From NCBI RefSeq assembly GCF_013459645.1, contig NZ_CP054861.1:3708001-3772000 (forward strand): a stretch of DNA of 64,000 nt. Reading direction: 5' to 3'. The DNA comes from Martelella sp. NC20 (GTDB lineage Bacteria > Pseudomonadota > Alphaproteobacteria > Rhizobiales > Rhizobiaceae). Below, piece after piece: positions 27,437 through 36,860 of this stretch (positions within the stretch are counted from its first letter, which is position 1; each line of letters starts with the position of its first letter). Below the pieces are notes generated by a model, which saw nothing but the letters and a program-made list of their open reading frames with translations, searched no databases and had not been told where the DNA came from. A program made the position numbers and the translations under genes.

Positions 27437-27753
27437 CGCCTGATTGCCGCCGCAGGCGGCATCATCCCGCGTCGCAAACAGTCGCGGGGGCGATCGGCGC
27501 TCGCGCTATACTGCCCTTCGAATTTTGAAACAACGCAACAGCGGAGTGCGATCCGGTTCGCATTCTACCCGCAACCATTAGACCAAAGTCTTATGCAGCC
27601 GGCGCTCCGGCTGAACCGCAAGGCAAAATCGACCTTTCTGCCCATGAAGTTGAAATTTGAGGTTGATTTGACGGGCGCGAATTGCAGTATTGGGTACGGA
27701 CTGCCTGAAAATCGCGCAACAGAAAGCGGTGGGCAAAACCAGATGGGGACAAT
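27437..27753 (+). other. Intergenic region before the polyamine-type ABC operon
   Basis: No gene seen. An inverted repeat TGCCGCC-GCA-GGCGGCA (27445-27461) without a T-run may end the tmk-to-MBL transcript. The remainder presumably holds the ABC operon promoter and leader, but no clear -35/-10 pair stands out. Confidence 0.4.
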
Positions 27754-28848
27754 ATGGCGAATAACCGTGGTGCATCGGTTAAGTATGAAAATGTTCAAAA
27801 AAGCTATGATGGCGAAAGCCTGGTCGTCAAAAAGCTGAATCTCGATATCCCGCCAGGCGAATTCCTGACGATGCTGGGGCCTTCCGGCTCAGGCAAGACG
27901 ACGTGCCTCATGATGCTTGCGGGTTTTGAACCCGCGACGGGCGGCGAAATCTACCTCAACGAGCGACCGATCAACAACGTGCCCCCGCACAAGCGCGGCA
28001 TCGGCATGGTGTTTCAGAACTATGCGCTGTTTCCGCATATGACGGTCGCGGAGAACCTCGCCTTTCCGCTGCAACTGCGAAACATGAGCAAAGCCAAGCA
28101 AGAGGAAAAGGTCAAAAACGCGCTCGACATGGTCCAGCTCGGCAAGTTCGGCAACCGCAGGCCGGGCCAGCTTTCCGGCGGCCAGCAGCAGCGCGTTGCC
28201 GTTGCGCGCGCACTGGTGTTCGATCCCGAACTGGTGCTGATGGACGAGCCGCTCGGCGCGCTCGACAAGCAGCTGCGTGAGCAGATGCAGTATGAGATCA
28301 AGCACATCCACGACAATCTCGGCGTCACCTTCGTCTACGTCACCCACGACCAGACGGAGGCGCTGACGATGTCGGACAGGGTTGCCGTGTTCAACGACGG
28401 CATCGTCCAGCAGCTATCGGCGCCCGAGGTGCTCTATGAGCGGCCGGGCAATTCCTTCGTCGCCCAGTTCATCGGTGAGAACAACACCCTGCACGGAACC
28501 GTCACATCCATCGACGGGAATGAATGCACCGTTCGCGTCGAGGACGGGACCACACTGGTCGCCGACAAGGTGAATGTCGCGAGCGAAGGCGACCGCACCA
28601 CACTGTCGCTCCGGCCCGAAAGGGTGGAGCTGATCGCGGCCGATACGGTCGAGAACAAGGTGACCGGCCGGGTCGAGGAACTGATTTACCTCGGCGACCA
28701 TATCCGCGTGCGCATGAGCGTGTGCGGCAATGACGAATTCATCGTCAAGGTCAGGAATCGCGGCGAACGTTGGGATCTCGAGGTTGGCCAGACACGAACG
28801 GTCGGTTTTGCCGCCCGTGACTGCAAGGCCCTCGATTACGCCGCCTGA
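27754..28848 (+). CDS. ABC transporter ATP-binding protein (PotA-like)
   Basis: 364 residues. Walker [10 protein letters not shown], signature [15 protein letters not shown], Walker [13 protein letters not shown] and switch VTHDQTEAL are present. The C-terminal TOBE domain starts near residue 290 ([10 protein letters not shown]). Followed by binding protein and two permeases, it energises a spermidine/putrescine-type importer. The exact amine is not known. Confidence 0.9.
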   Translation: MANNRGASVKYENVQKSYDGESLVVKKLNLDIPPGEFLTMLGPSGSGKTTCLMMLAGFEPATGGEIYLNERPINNVPPHKRGIGMVFQNYALFPHMTVAENLAFPLQLRNMSKAKQEEKVKNALDMVQLGKFGNRRPGQLSGGQQQRVAVARALVFDPELVLMDEPLGALDKQLREQMQYEIKHIHDNLGVTFVYVTHDQTEALTMSDRVAVFNDGIVQQLSAPEVLYERPGNSFVAQFIGENNTLHGTVTSIDGNECTVRVEDGTTLVADKVNVASEGDRTTLSLRPERVELIAADTVENKVTGRVEELIYLGDHIRVRMSVCGNDEFIVKVRNRGERWDLEVGQTRTVGFAARDCKALDYAA

Positions 28849-28865
28849 CCGCAGGTGAACCGTGG

Positions 28866-28883
28866 CGGCCGCGGACGCGGCCG
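28866..28883 (+). terminator. Intercistronic stem-loop after the ATPase gene
   Basis: CGGCCGC-GGAC-GCGGCCG forms a 7-bp all-GC stem with a 4-base loop. No T-run follows, so it is more likely an mRNA-stabilising or attenuating hairpin between differentially expressed ABC genes than a full terminator. Confidence 0.4.
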
Positions 28884-28928
28884 TTCAAACAATCGTAACC
28901 AGTGAAATCTGTAAAAAGGGGAACTGAT

Positions 28929-30029
28929 ATGAAACTCCGTAGTATAATTCTCGCCTCCGCCGCGACCGTGGCGATGGGCAATGCGGCTTTGGCCGAGGAC
29001 CTGACGATCGTGTCCTGGGGCGGCGCCTATTCGGCCTCGCAGGACAATGCCTATCACCAGCCCTATCTCGCCGAGCATCCGGATGTCACCATCATCAACG
29101 ATGAATCGTCCAACGAGGCCGTCGCCAAGCTGCGCGCCATGGCTGAAACCGGCAATGTCACCTGGGACATCGTCGACGTGGAAGGCCCGGACAGCCAGCG
29201 TCTCTGCGACGAAGGCCTGGCCATGGAAATCGACCTCAACGAGTGGACCAAGCCCGCGCCCGACGGCACGCCCGCGGTCGAGGATTTCGGCGACGCCGTG
29301 ATCAATGACTGCTTCATTCCGCAGATCGTGTTCTCGACCACCTTCGGCTATCGCACCGATGTCGCCGCCTGGAACGGCCAGGAGCCGGACGAGCTTTGCG
29401 ACATCTTCGACACCGAGACCTTCCCGGGCAAGCGCGCGCTTGAAAAGCGTCCGAAAAAAAACCTGGAATGGGCGCTGATCTGCGACGGCGTAGCCAAGGC
29501 AGATCTCTATGATGTTCTGTCCACGCCCGAAGGCGTTGAACGCGCGCTCGCCAAGCTCGGCACCATCAAGGACGATATCATCTGGTGGTCGGCCGGCGCG
29601 GAAACGCCGCAGCTTCTCGCCGACGGCGAAATCGTGATGGGCTCGACCTATAACGGCCGTCTGTTCAGCGTGATCGCCGAGCAGGATCAGCCGGTGAAGA
29701 TGCTGTGGGACTGGGAAGTGTTCGACTATGACGGCTGGATCATCCCCGCCGGTCTTCCCGATGACAAGCTGGCTCTGGTGAAGGACTACATCATGTTCGC
29801 CACCGACACCCAGCGCCTTGCCGACCAGGCCAAGTATATCTCCTACGGCCCGGCCCGCGCGTCGTCGCAGCCGCTCGTCGGCGACCATGCCGAGCTCGGC
29901 ATTCCGATGGCTCCGCACATGCCGACCAACCCGGCCAATATGGGCAATTACCTGGTCAACAACATCCTGTGGTGGGCCGACAACCAGGACGATGTGGAGC
30001 AGAAGTTCCAGTCCTGGCTTGCCCAGTAA
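28929..30029 (+). CDS. ABC transporter periplasmic solute-binding protein (PotD-like)
   Basis: 366 residues. The signal peptide ends near ALAEDL (about residue 22), and the mature start LTIVSWGGAYSASQDNAY is typical of spermidine/putrescine-type binding proteins. The start at MKLRSI has GGGGA upstream. Strong hairpins on both sides of the gene suggest that its mRNA is stabilised, fitting the usual excess of binding protein. Confidence 0.88.
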   Translation: MKLRSIILASAATVAMGNAALAEDLTIVSWGGAYSASQDNAYHQPYLAEHPDVTIINDESSNEAVAKLRAMAETGNVTWDIVDVEGPDSQRLCDEGLAMEIDLNEWTKPAPDGTPAVEDFGDAVINDCFIPQIVFSTTFGYRTDVAAWNGQEPDELCDIFDTETFPGKRALEKRPKKNLEWALICDGVAKADLYDVLSTPEGVERALAKLGTIKDDIIWWSAGAETPQLLADGEIVMGSTYNGRLFSVIAEQDQPVKMLWDWEVFDYDGWIIPAGLPDDKLALVKDYIMFATDTQRLADQAKYISYGPARASSQPLVGDHAELGIPMAPHMPTNPANMGNYLVNNILWWADNQDDVEQKFQSWLAQ

Positions 30030-30057
30030 GGCATAGGATCTAAGTTCTTTGAACAAC

Positions 30058-30081
30058 CCTGTCCCGGTACGCCGGGGCAGG
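30058..30081 (+). terminator. Stem-loop between binding protein and permease genes
   Basis: CCTGTCCCGG-TACG-CCGGGGCAGG forms a 10-bp stem with one U-G pair. No T-run follows. It probably protects the upstream message or attenuates transcription into the permeases. Confidence 0.45.
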
Positions 30082-30162
30082 GAGCCGATTGCGCAAGACG
30101 GCGCGGCGACCCTTTTGCGCAATCCGCTCCAAACCTAATAAAAAACAGGGGAACAGATCGGC

Positions 30163-31419
30163 GTGGCTGAGCAATTAATCCTGACCGGCGAGGGCAAACC
30201 GCTCAAACAGGCGTTGAGGAGGGCCTTGAGGCGCGAGAAGATGCGTTCTCTGCTGCTGATAGCGCCTCTGCTTGCCTTCGTTCTCGTCGCCTTCATCGCA
30301 CCGATCGGCGATATGCTGTTCCGCTCGGTGGAAAACAACATCGTCGCCGACACCCTGCCGAAGACCACCGTGGCGCTCAGCGACTGGGACCCGGCCACGG
30401 GGCAACTGCCGGACGAAGCCGCCTATGAGGCGCTTTATGACGATCTGACCGTTGCGGTCGAGGAAAAGACCCACACCCGTCTCGGCTCGCGCCTCAACTA
30501 TGAGCAGTCCGGCATGTCGAGCCTGTTCCGCAAGGCCGGCCGCACGGTGCGCCAGATCGAGCCGGGTTCGCCGGACATCAAGGCGCAACTGATCGAATCC
30601 GATGCCAAATGGGGCGACCTCGATACCTGGGCGATCCTGAAATTGTACTCGCCGGCCTATACGCCGGGCTATTTTCTGAACGCCGTCGATGCGGAAATGG
30701 GGCCGGACGGCATCGGCATGAAGCCGGAAAACGAACGGATCTACCTGTTCCTGTTCGCGCGGACGCTGATGCTCTCGATGATCATCACCTGTTCGTGCCT
30801 CGTTCTCGGCTACCCGATTGCATACCTTCTGTCACATCTTCCACTGAGCCGCGCCAACCTGCTGATGGTGCTTGTGCTGCTGCCGTTCTGGACCTCGCTT
30901 CTGGTGCGCACCTCCGCCTGGAAGGTGCTGTTGCAACAGCAGGGCGTCATCAACGACCTGCTGGTGTGGTCGGGGATCGTCGACAATGCCCACCGGCTGG
31001 TGATGATCAACAATGCCACCGGCACGATCATCGCCATGACCCACATTCTGCTGCCGTTCATGATATTACCGCTCTATTCGGTGATGAAGACGATCTCGCC
31101 GACCTATGTGCGCGCCGCCCGCAGCCTGGGCGCCACGAGCTGGACGGCGTTCTGGCGGATCTACTTCCCGCAATCCGTGCCCGGCATCGGCGCCGGCGCG
31201 GTGCTCGTCTTCATCCTGTCGATCGGCTATTACATCACGCCCGAACTCGTCGGCGGAACCTCCGGTATCTTCATCTCGAACCGGATCGCCTATCACATTT
31301 CCAGTTCGCTCAACTGGGGGCTTGCCGCAGCACTTGGCACGCTGCTTCTGGTGGTCGTCATGTTCATGTTCGTGCTCTACGACAAGATCGTCGGCATCGA
31401 CAATGTGAAGCTCGGATAG
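30163..31419 (+). CDS. ABC transporter permease (PotB-like)
   Basis: 418 residues, longer than usual PotB (about 285) because of a roughly 130-residue periplasmic insert after the first transmembrane helix (about residues 45-195). The usual core follows, with the EAA loop YVRAARSLGATSWTAFWRIYFPQSVPG near residue 312. GTG start with GGGGAA upstream. It is followed 10 bases later by the second permease. Confidence 0.88.
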   Translation: MAEQLILTGEGKPLKQALRRALRREKMRSLLLIAPLLAFVLVAFIAPIGDMLFRSVENNIVADTLPKTTVALSDWDPATGQLPDEAAYEALYDDLTVAVEEKTHTRLGSRLNYEQSGMSSLFRKAGRTVRQIEPGSPDIKAQLIESDAKWGDLDTWAILKLYSPAYTPGYFLNAVDAEMGPDGIGMKPENERIYLFLFARTLMLSMIITCSCLVLGYPIAYLLSHLPLSRANLLMVLVLLPFWTSLLVRTSAWKVLLQQQGVINDLLVWSGIVDNAHRLVMINNATGTIIAMTHILLPFMILPLYSVMKTISPTYVRAARSLGATSWTAFWRIYFPQSVPGIGAGAVLVFILSIGYYITPELVGGTSGIFISNRIAYHISSSLNWGLAAALGTLLLVVVMFMFVLYDKIVGIDNVKLG

Positions 31420-31429
31420 GAGAGGGACC

Positions 31430-32281
31430 ATGGCCATTCAGCCCTATGATTCGCCGCTTGAGAAGATCTGGCACTATGTCTTTCTGGTCATCTGCGGCCT
31501 GATCTTCTTCTTTCTGATCTTTCCGATCCTGGTGATCATTCCGCTCAGCTTCAACGCCGCGAACTTCTTCACCTTCACGCCGAAAATGCTGGCGCTCGAT
31601 CCCGCCGGCTACTCGTTCAAGCACTATCAGGATTTCTTCCATAATCCGGACTGGCAGCAGGCGCTGCGGAACTCGGTCATGATCGCGCCGGCGGCAACGC
31701 TTTTGGCAACCGCCTTCGGCACGCTGGCCGCGATCGGTCTTGCCAGAAGCCATGTCCCGTTTCGCGGGGCAATCATGGCGATCCTGATATCGCCGATGAT
31801 CGTGCCGCTGATCATTTCGGCGGCAGGCATGTATTTCTTCTATTCGCGCATCGGCCTCCAGGGCACGTATTGGGGCGTCGTGCTGGCGCATGCCGTGCTC
31901 GGCACGCCGTTCGTGATCATCACCGTGACCGCCACCATGGTCGGCTTCGACCGCTCGCTGGAGCGCGCGGCGGCAAGCCTTGGCGCCAATCCGCTGACGA
32001 CCTTCTTCAAGGTGCAGATGCCGCTGATCCTGCCCGGCGTGATTTCCGGGGCGCTGTTCGCATTCATCACATCGTTCGATGAGGTGGTTGTGGTGTTGTT
32101 CCTCGGCTCCGCCTCGCAGAAAACGCTTCCCTGGCAGATGTTCACCGGGCTGCGCGAGCAGATATCGCCGACGATCCTGGCCGTCGCCTCGATCCTGGTC
32201 GCGCTCTCGGTGGTACTGCTCACCTTCCTGGAGCTGATGCGCCGCCGTTCCGAGCGGCAGCGCGGTCTTTCTCCGGGCTGA
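31430..32281 (+). CDS. ABC transporter permease (PotC-like)
   Basis: 283 residues with six transmembrane helices and the EAA loop LERAAASLGANPLTTFFKVQMPLILPG (about residue 180). It starts after GGAGAGGGACC, a strong ribosome site. Last gene of the importer operon; it forms the heterodimeric channel with the preceding permease. Confidence 0.9.
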   Translation: MAIQPYDSPLEKIWHYVFLVICGLIFFFLIFPILVIIPLSFNAANFFTFTPKMLALDPAGYSFKHYQDFFHNPDWQQALRNSVMIAPAATLLATAFGTLAAIGLARSHVPFRGAIMAILISPMIVPLIISAAGMYFFYSRIGLQGTYWGVVLAHAVLGTPFVIITVTATMVGFDRSLERAAASLGANPLTTFFKVQMPLILPGVISGALFAFITSFDEVVVVLFLGSASQKTLPWQMFTGLREQISPTILAVASILVALSVVLLTFLELMRRRSERQRGLSPG

Positions 32282-32282
32282 C

Positions 32283-32312
32283 CGATCCGACCGGCGCCGT
32301 CCCCCGTAATAG
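32283..32312 (+). promoter_or_regulatory. Candidate RpoE(ChrR)-type ECF promoter before DUF1295 gene
   Basis: CGATCC, an 18-bp spacer, then TAATAG. The same element with the same spacer length (TGATCC-N18-TAGTAG) precedes the ECF sigma gene at 36861, and a related one faces the FAD-oxidase operon. It resembles the TGATCC-type -35 of Rhodobacter RpoE. The predicted transcript start is about 25 bases before the gene. Confidence 0.55.
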
Positions 32313-32345
32313 TGTGCAGAGCACAACAACGACCCGGGGGCGGTA

Positions 32346-33143
32346 ATGTCGATAACACTTCTGATACTGGTTCTGGCGGGCCTTTGCGTCGGCATGACCG
32401 GCGCCTGGGCGGTCCAGCGGATGACACGCAACAGCGGCTGGATCGATGCGATCTGGTCGGTGCTGACGGGATTGGGCGGTCTGTCGGTCATCATATTTTC
32501 CGAGGGCGGCGATCCATCGCGAAAATGGCTGGCGGGGCTGGTCGTCGGCCTGTGGGCCGCGCGGCTGGCAAGCCACATCGCCACGCGCTCGCTCGGCAAG
32601 AAGGACGATCCGCGCTATGCCGCGCTGATCGAGGAATGGGGCGCATCCGCGAGCTTCCGGCTCTGGTGGTTCCTGATGATCCAGGCATTCGCGAGCTTCA
32701 TCCTGGCGTTGTCGATCTATGCCGCGATCCTCAATCCGGCGCCGTTCCCCGGCATTCTGGACTTCCTGGGGCTGGCAATCGCGATCATCGCGATCGCGGG
32801 CGAGGGCACGGCCGACCGGCAGCTTTCGCGTTTCAAGCGGGAAAAACCCGCGGGCAAGACGGTGTGCGATATTGGGCTGTGGGGTTATTCGCGCCACCCC
32901 AACTATTTCTTCGAATGGCTGTGGTGGTGTGCATGGCCGTGCCTTGCGCTTTCGGGCTTTCAGGCAATTTTGCCGGTTGCGGTCTCGCTGCTTGCCCCCA
33001 TCATGATGTACTGGCTGCTCAACCACGTTTCCGGCATCCCTTATCTGGAAAAGCATATGGAGGCATCGCGCGGCGACGCTTTCCGCGACTACAGGAAGCG
33101 CGTCAGGGCATTCTTCCCGATCCCCAAAAAGGCCGACCGATGA
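32346..33143 (+). CDS. DUF1295 family membrane protein (steroid reductase/ICMT-like fold)
   Basis: 265 residues with six or seven transmembrane helices. The motif GYSRHPNYFFEWLWWC (about residue 180) is the cofactor-binding signature shared with isoprenylcysteine methyltransferases and steroid 5-alpha reductases, implying a membrane lipid reductase or methyltransferase. A candidate ECF promoter precedes it. It overlaps the next small gene by four bases and converges on the cyclopropane-synthase-like gene. DUF1295 genes commonly travel with cfa/DUF1365/FAD oxidase clusters. Confidence 0.82.
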   Translation: MSITLLILVLAGLCVGMTGAWAVQRMTRNSGWIDAIWSVLTGLGGLSVIIFSEGGDPSRKWLAGLVVGLWAARLASHIATRSLGKKDDPRYAALIEEWGASASFRLWWFLMIQAFASFILALSIYAAILNPAPFPGILDFLGLAIAIIAIAGEGTADRQLSRFKREKPAGKTVCDIGLWGYSRHPNYFFEWLWWCAWPCLALSGFQAILPVAVSLLAPIMMYWLLNHVSGIPYLEKHMEASRGDAFRDYRKRVRAFFPIPKKADR

Positions 33144-33433
33144 ACTCGGCGCGAGATCCGCTGGCGGATGCTGCCGGGTCCGTCGCCCTCATCCTTGCTT
33201 TGAACAAGCCGGTCTATCCACTCTATGTCTGGTTTGTCGCGGAAAGCGCCGTGTCGCTTTCGCTGATCGCGGCGCTGACGATGCCGCTCTATGTTGCTGT
33301 CTGGTGGCTCGCGCGCAACCGCAAAGCGTTCGCAGCAAGGCTCGGCATCGTCGCCGTGGGAACCGCCGATACCGCGTTCATCGCGCTGCGTTTCTTGCGA
33401 TGCCGGGCCGCAATTGTCACGCCGCAGGCTTGA
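33140..33433 (+). CDS. Small membrane protein, possibly truncated
   Basis: 97 residues with two or three hydrophobic segments. The ATG overlaps the DUF1295 stop (ATGA), so it is translationally coupled. The 3' end runs 17 bases into the convergent cfa-like gene, and the last 20 residues (RFLRCRAAIVTPQA) lose the membrane-protein character. A longer ancestral protein may have been cut by a frameshift or deletion. Not recognised. Confidence 0.55.
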   Translation: MNSARDPLADAAGSVALILALNKPVYPLYVWFVAESAVSLSLIAALTMPLYVAVWWLARNRKAFAARLGIVAVGTADTAFIALRFLRCRAAIVTPQA

Positions 33434-34634
33434 TCAGGTGGAACTGCGCCACGTCGATCCTGCCGGTATCGAACCCTGTCGCGCAATAATTGAGATAGTA
33501 GCGCCACATCCGCTGAAACCGGTCGTCGAAGCCGAGCGGGCGGATCGCGTCCCATTCGGTCAGAAACCGGCGTTCCCATTCGAGCAGCGTACGGGCGTAG
33601 TCCTTGCCGAAGGAAAACAGTTCCTTGACCGCGAGCCCGGCGTTGCCGGCGCCGTTCTTGAAACTCTCGATCGAGGGCAGCATGCCGCCCGGGAAGATGA
33701 AGGTCTGGATGAAATCCGGATTTCGGCGATAATAGTCGAGCCGGTGATGCTCGATCGCGATCGACTGGATCACCGCCGTGCCGCCGGGCGTCAAGCGTTC
33801 GTTGACGGTGTTGAAGAACACCGGCCAGTTTTCCTCGCCGACAGCCTCGAACATCTCGATCGAGACGATCTTGTCGAATGTCCCGGTACAATCCCGGTAG
33901 TCCTCGAGCCGGATATCCGCCCGGTCTGAAAGACCCTTGGCGGCGAGCCGCTCGCGGGCATATTTCGCCTGCTCCTGCGACAGCGTCAGCCCGGTGACGT
34001 GACATCCGGTGCGGGCCGCGGCGTGTTCGGCAAACCCGCCCCATCCGCAGCCGATCTCCAGCACCCGGTCCTCGGGCCCGATCTGCAGCCGGGCGATGAT
34101 CCGGTCGTATTTTGCGATCTGGGCTTCGGACAGCGAGCGCTCCCGTCCTTCGTAGAGCGCGCTGGAATAGGTCATCGTCTCGTCGAGCCAGAGCTTGTAG
34201 AAGGCGTTGCCGAGATCGTAATGGAAGGCGATATTGCGGCGGCTGCCGGACTTGCTGTTGCGCTTCAGCCTGTGCCTGAGAATGCTGATCTGGCGGAACA
34301 GGAAGGACGAGGAGAGCGTGTTCGAAAGCTCGGTCTCGTTGGCGGTTGCAAGATCGAGCACGGCGGCAAGATCCGGCGTATCCCAGTCGCCGTCGATATA
34401 GGCGCGGGCAAAGCCGAGATCGCCGTCCTTCAGGAGTTCCAGCAACGGCCGGGCATTTTTGAGGCTGATGGCGGCGGCGGGACCGGGTTGGCGAATTTCC
34501 GTCCGATAGATCCGTCCATCGGGAAATGTGATCGCAAGGGAGCCGACGGCAATCCGGTCGGCCATCCCGGCGATCAGCCGCTGCCAGAGCTTGAGCCGGC
34601 GATGACTTGCATTCTCAGGATGATGCTTGCTCAT
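33417..34634 (-). CDS. Cyclopropane-fatty-acyl-phospholipid synthase family methyltransferase
   Basis: 405 residues. The SAM-binding motif is VLEIGCGWGGFAEHAA (about residue 190), with NIAFHYDLGNAFYKLWLDETMTYSSA upstream, which is the CFA-synthase substrate region. Either cyclopropanation or simple methylation of unsaturated acyl chains is possible. In Rhodobacter related methyltransferases of the RpoE regulon make furan fatty acids. It overlaps the DUF1365 gene by 20 bases and is the last gene of the three-gene operon. ATG at 34634 is preferred to one 33 bases upstream. Confidence 0.87.
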   Translation of the reverse strand: MSKHHPENASHRRLKLWQRLIAGMADRIAVGSLAITFPDGRIYRTEIRQPGPAAAISLKNARPLLELLKDGDLGFARAYIDGDWDTPDLAAVLDLATANETELSNTLSSSFLFRQISILRHRLKRNSKSGSRRNIAFHYDLGNAFYKLWLDETMTYSSALYEGRERSLSEAQIAKYDRIIARLQIGPEDRVLEIGCGWGGFAEHAAARTGCHVTGLTLSQEQAKYARERLAAKGLSDRADIRLEDYRDCTGTFDKIVSIEMFEAVGEENWPVFFNTVNERLTPGGTAVIQSIAIEHHRLDYYRRNPDFIQTFIFPGGMLPSIESFKNGAGNAGLAVKELFSFGKDYARTLLEWERRFLTEWDAIRPLGFDDRFQRMWRYYLNYCATGFDTGRIDVAQFHLIKPAA

Positions 34635-35421
34635 GATAATTCTCGTCCCCTGTCGCACCGTCGGCAACCGCGCTTTGAATGCGGCTCTCCGAAGGCCGGT
34701 GCCTGAACACCGGCATGCCTTTCAATATCATTTTCAATGCCTCGAAATGAATACCTGCAATAATTTTGACCGTCATCAGCGGATAGGAAAAAAATGCGCG
34801 CGCCAGCGCGCGGTCGCTGAGCGCTTCACGCCTGCCGCTGAAGGAGGCGAACAGCAGCGCGCCGTCCGCATCCGTTTCATTGATGGAGATCGTTACATTT
34901 TCCTCCGGCGGCCGGATGGTGAAATGGTACGTGCATTCCATCGGAATGAATGGCGAGACGTAGAGTTGTTTGTCCGCCGTCTGGCGGACCGGCCGGTCCT
35001 CGTCGTCCACCGGAATGATGTAGGTGAACCGTTCCCTGAAGGTGTTGCACACCTCGTAGAGGATCGCCGTCAGACGGCCGTCCTCGCGGTAACAGAAATA
35101 GACCGTGAGCGGGTTGAACACATATCCCAGAATGCGCGGGTAGCAGAGCATTTCGACGCGCGACGCCCTCCGACCGGCCTTTTCCAGCTCACTGAGCGCC
35201 CACGCCTTCAGATCGCCGTCATCGAGCGCGCCGTGGTCGCGATCGTGAACGCTGAAGAGCGAGAACCGGTTATGGGCGAACAGTTTCAGTTGCCGGGCCA
35301 GCAGAGGCAGTTCGTCGAGATCGATCAGCAGGGAAAAAACGCGATAGTCGAGCGCGTGTTTCCTTGGCCGGTGTCGCCGGTGGACAACCTTTCCTCTGAA
35401 GATTGCAGAGCGAAAACTCAT
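34615..35421 (-). CDS. DUF1365 family protein
   Basis: 268 residues. The family signature is seen in RGKVVHRRHRPRKHALDYRVFSLLIDLDELP at the N-terminus and ILGYVFNPLTVYFCYREDGRL in the middle. Genes of this family nearly always lie between an FAD oxidase and a Cfa-like methyltransferase, as here, and overlap both. Biochemical role unproven; part of a membrane-lipid modification unit induced by oxidative stress in several proteobacteria. Confidence 0.88.
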   Translation of the reverse strand: MSFRSAIFRGKVVHRRHRPRKHALDYRVFSLLIDLDELPLLARQLKLFAHNRFSLFSVHDRDHGALDDGDLKAWALSELEKAGRRASRVEMLCYPRILGYVFNPLTVYFCYREDGRLTAILYEVCNTFRERFTYIIPVDDEDRPVRQTADKQLYVSPFIPMECTYHFTIRPPEENVTISINETDADGALLFASFSGRREALSDRALARAFFSYPLMTVKIIAGIHFEALKMILKGMPVFRHRPSESRIQSAVADGATGDENYHEQASS

Positions 35422-36776
35422 TCGGCCGCCACGCGCTCCGGTTCGAGAAATATCCTGCCGGATTCGTCGTTGACGGTCCAGGGGCGGCGCACCCCGGCAA
35501 CCGCCTCGGCGGCGGCGAGGCCGGATTGCAGCCCGTCTTCATGGAACCCGCTGCCGAAATGCGCGCCGCAATACCAGACATTGCCCCGGCCCTGAATGCG
35601 CCAGAGATCGCGCTGCGCCTCGATCGCCGCCTTGTCGAACAGCGGATGCGTGTAGGTGAGGCGCTCATGGACCAGTTCGGGCCGGATGGCCTCGCATGGG
35701 TTGAGCGTGACGAACAGCGGGATACGCTCGTCGATATTCTGCAACCGGTTCATCCAGTAGGTCACGCAGAGGCTGGGCGCGCCGCCGTCGCGGCGTTCAA
35801 GATAATTCCAGCTGGACCAGACCTTGCGGTGGGCCGGCATCAGGCGTTCGTCGCTGTGCAGCCAGGCCTCGTTGGTGGTGTAGCGGAACGCGGAAAGAAG
35901 CCTTTGCTCCTCCTCGCCGGCATCATCGAGCAGTTTCAATGCCTGGTCGCCATGGGTCGCGACAATCACCGCGTCGAAACGCTCCTCGGCGTCGTCGACA
36001 AACAGCCTGACGCCGTCTTTTTCGCGGATGATCCTTTGCACCGGCGTGTTGAGATGCACAGGCCCGCTGATCTGCTCCAGCATGCGCGTGACGTAGACGC
36101 GGCTGCCGCCGGTGACCGTTCGCCATTGCGGCCGGTCCACCAGCGACAACAGGCCGTGGCTTTCGAAAAAGCGGGTGAAGGCGGCAAGCGGATAGGCGCG
36201 CATCTGCTCCGGCGTCGTTGACCAGATCGCAGCCCCCATCGGCAGGATATGGTCCTGCACGAACCGCTTCGAATACCCCCGTGCATCGAGATAATCGCCA
36301 AGCGTCAGATCGCGGTCGGTACTGGTCTTCGCAATCGACGGCGCATGACGGTAGAACCGGAAGATGTCATAGACCATACGCCAGAAGCTGAAGCGCAATA
36401 TGTTCGATTTCTGTGCCAGCAGGGTGGCGATATTGCTGCCGCCATATTCGAAGGCGCCATTGTCGAGCGAGGCCGCGAATGACATCTCGGAGGCCTCGGT
36501 CTCGATGCCAAGATAGGAAAACAGCGCGGTAAGATTGGGATAGTTGCGTTCGTTATAGACAATAAAGCCGGTATCGACCGGGATGTTGCGATCGCCTATG
36601 GCGACATCGACCGTATTCGAATGTCCTCCCGGACGGCCGTCGGCCTCAAACAGCGTGACTTGGCAGGACCGGCTCAGAAGCCAGGCGGCGGACAATCCGG
36701 AAATACCGGAGCCGATGACCGCGACCTTCCTGTCGGCGCGGATTTTTCTGTAAGTGTTTTCCCGGAGTTGCTGCAT
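35418..36776 (-). CDS. FAD-dependent oxidase / NAD(P)-binding amine-oxidase family protein
   Basis: About 452 residues. The dinucleotide motif VAVIGSGISGLSAAWLL is followed by FEADGRPGGHSNTV, the FAD-binding start of the phytoene desaturase/amine oxidase superfamily. The C-terminal YCGAHFGSGFHEDGLQSGLAAAEA closes the FAD site. The start at 36776 has GGCGGAAAG upstream; an earlier ATG would lie directly at the predicted promoter. First gene of the operon with DUF1365 and the Cfa-like gene, divergent from the ECF sigma gene. Probably desaturates or oxidises a phospholipid acyl chain. Confidence 0.85.
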   Translation of the reverse strand: MQQLRENTYRKIRADRKVAVIGSGISGLSAAWLLSRSCQVTLFEADGRPGGHSNTVDVAIGDRNIPVDTGFIVYNERNYPNLTALFSYLGIETEASEMSFAASLDNGAFEYGGSNIATLLAQKSNILRFSFWRMVYDIFRFYRHAPSIAKTSTDRDLTLGDYLDARGYSKRFVQDHILPMGAAIWSTTPEQMRAYPLAAFTRFFESHGLLSLVDRPQWRTVTGGSRVYVTRMLEQISGPVHLNTPVQRIIREKDGVRLFVDDAEERFDAVIVATHGDQALKLLDDAGEEEQRLLSAFRYTTNEAWLHSDERLMPAHRKVWSSWNYLERRDGGAPSLCVTYWMNRLQNIDERIPLFVTLNPCEAIRPELVHERLTYTHPLFDKAAIEAQRDLWRIQGRGNVWYCGAHFGSGFHEDGLQSGLAAAEAVAGVRRPWTVNDESGRIFLEPERVAAE

Positions 36777-36803
36777 CTGTCTTTCCGCCTGTTTGTACAG
36801 CAT

Positions 36804-36833
36804 GAAATACGAGACAAACCGTTTGATGGATTG
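36804..36833 (-). promoter_or_regulatory. Candidate ECF promoter for the FAD oxidase-DUF1365-cfa operon
   Basis: On the minus strand CAATCC, 18 bp, TATTTC. It is a weaker version of the elements at 32283 and 36861, but the ATCC core and the exact 18-bp spacer are kept. It predicts a short leader that ends at the GGCGGAAAG ribosome site of the FAD oxidase. Confidence 0.45.
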
Positions 36834-36860
36834 AAAAGGCGGAAAATTTATTGAACCCTG

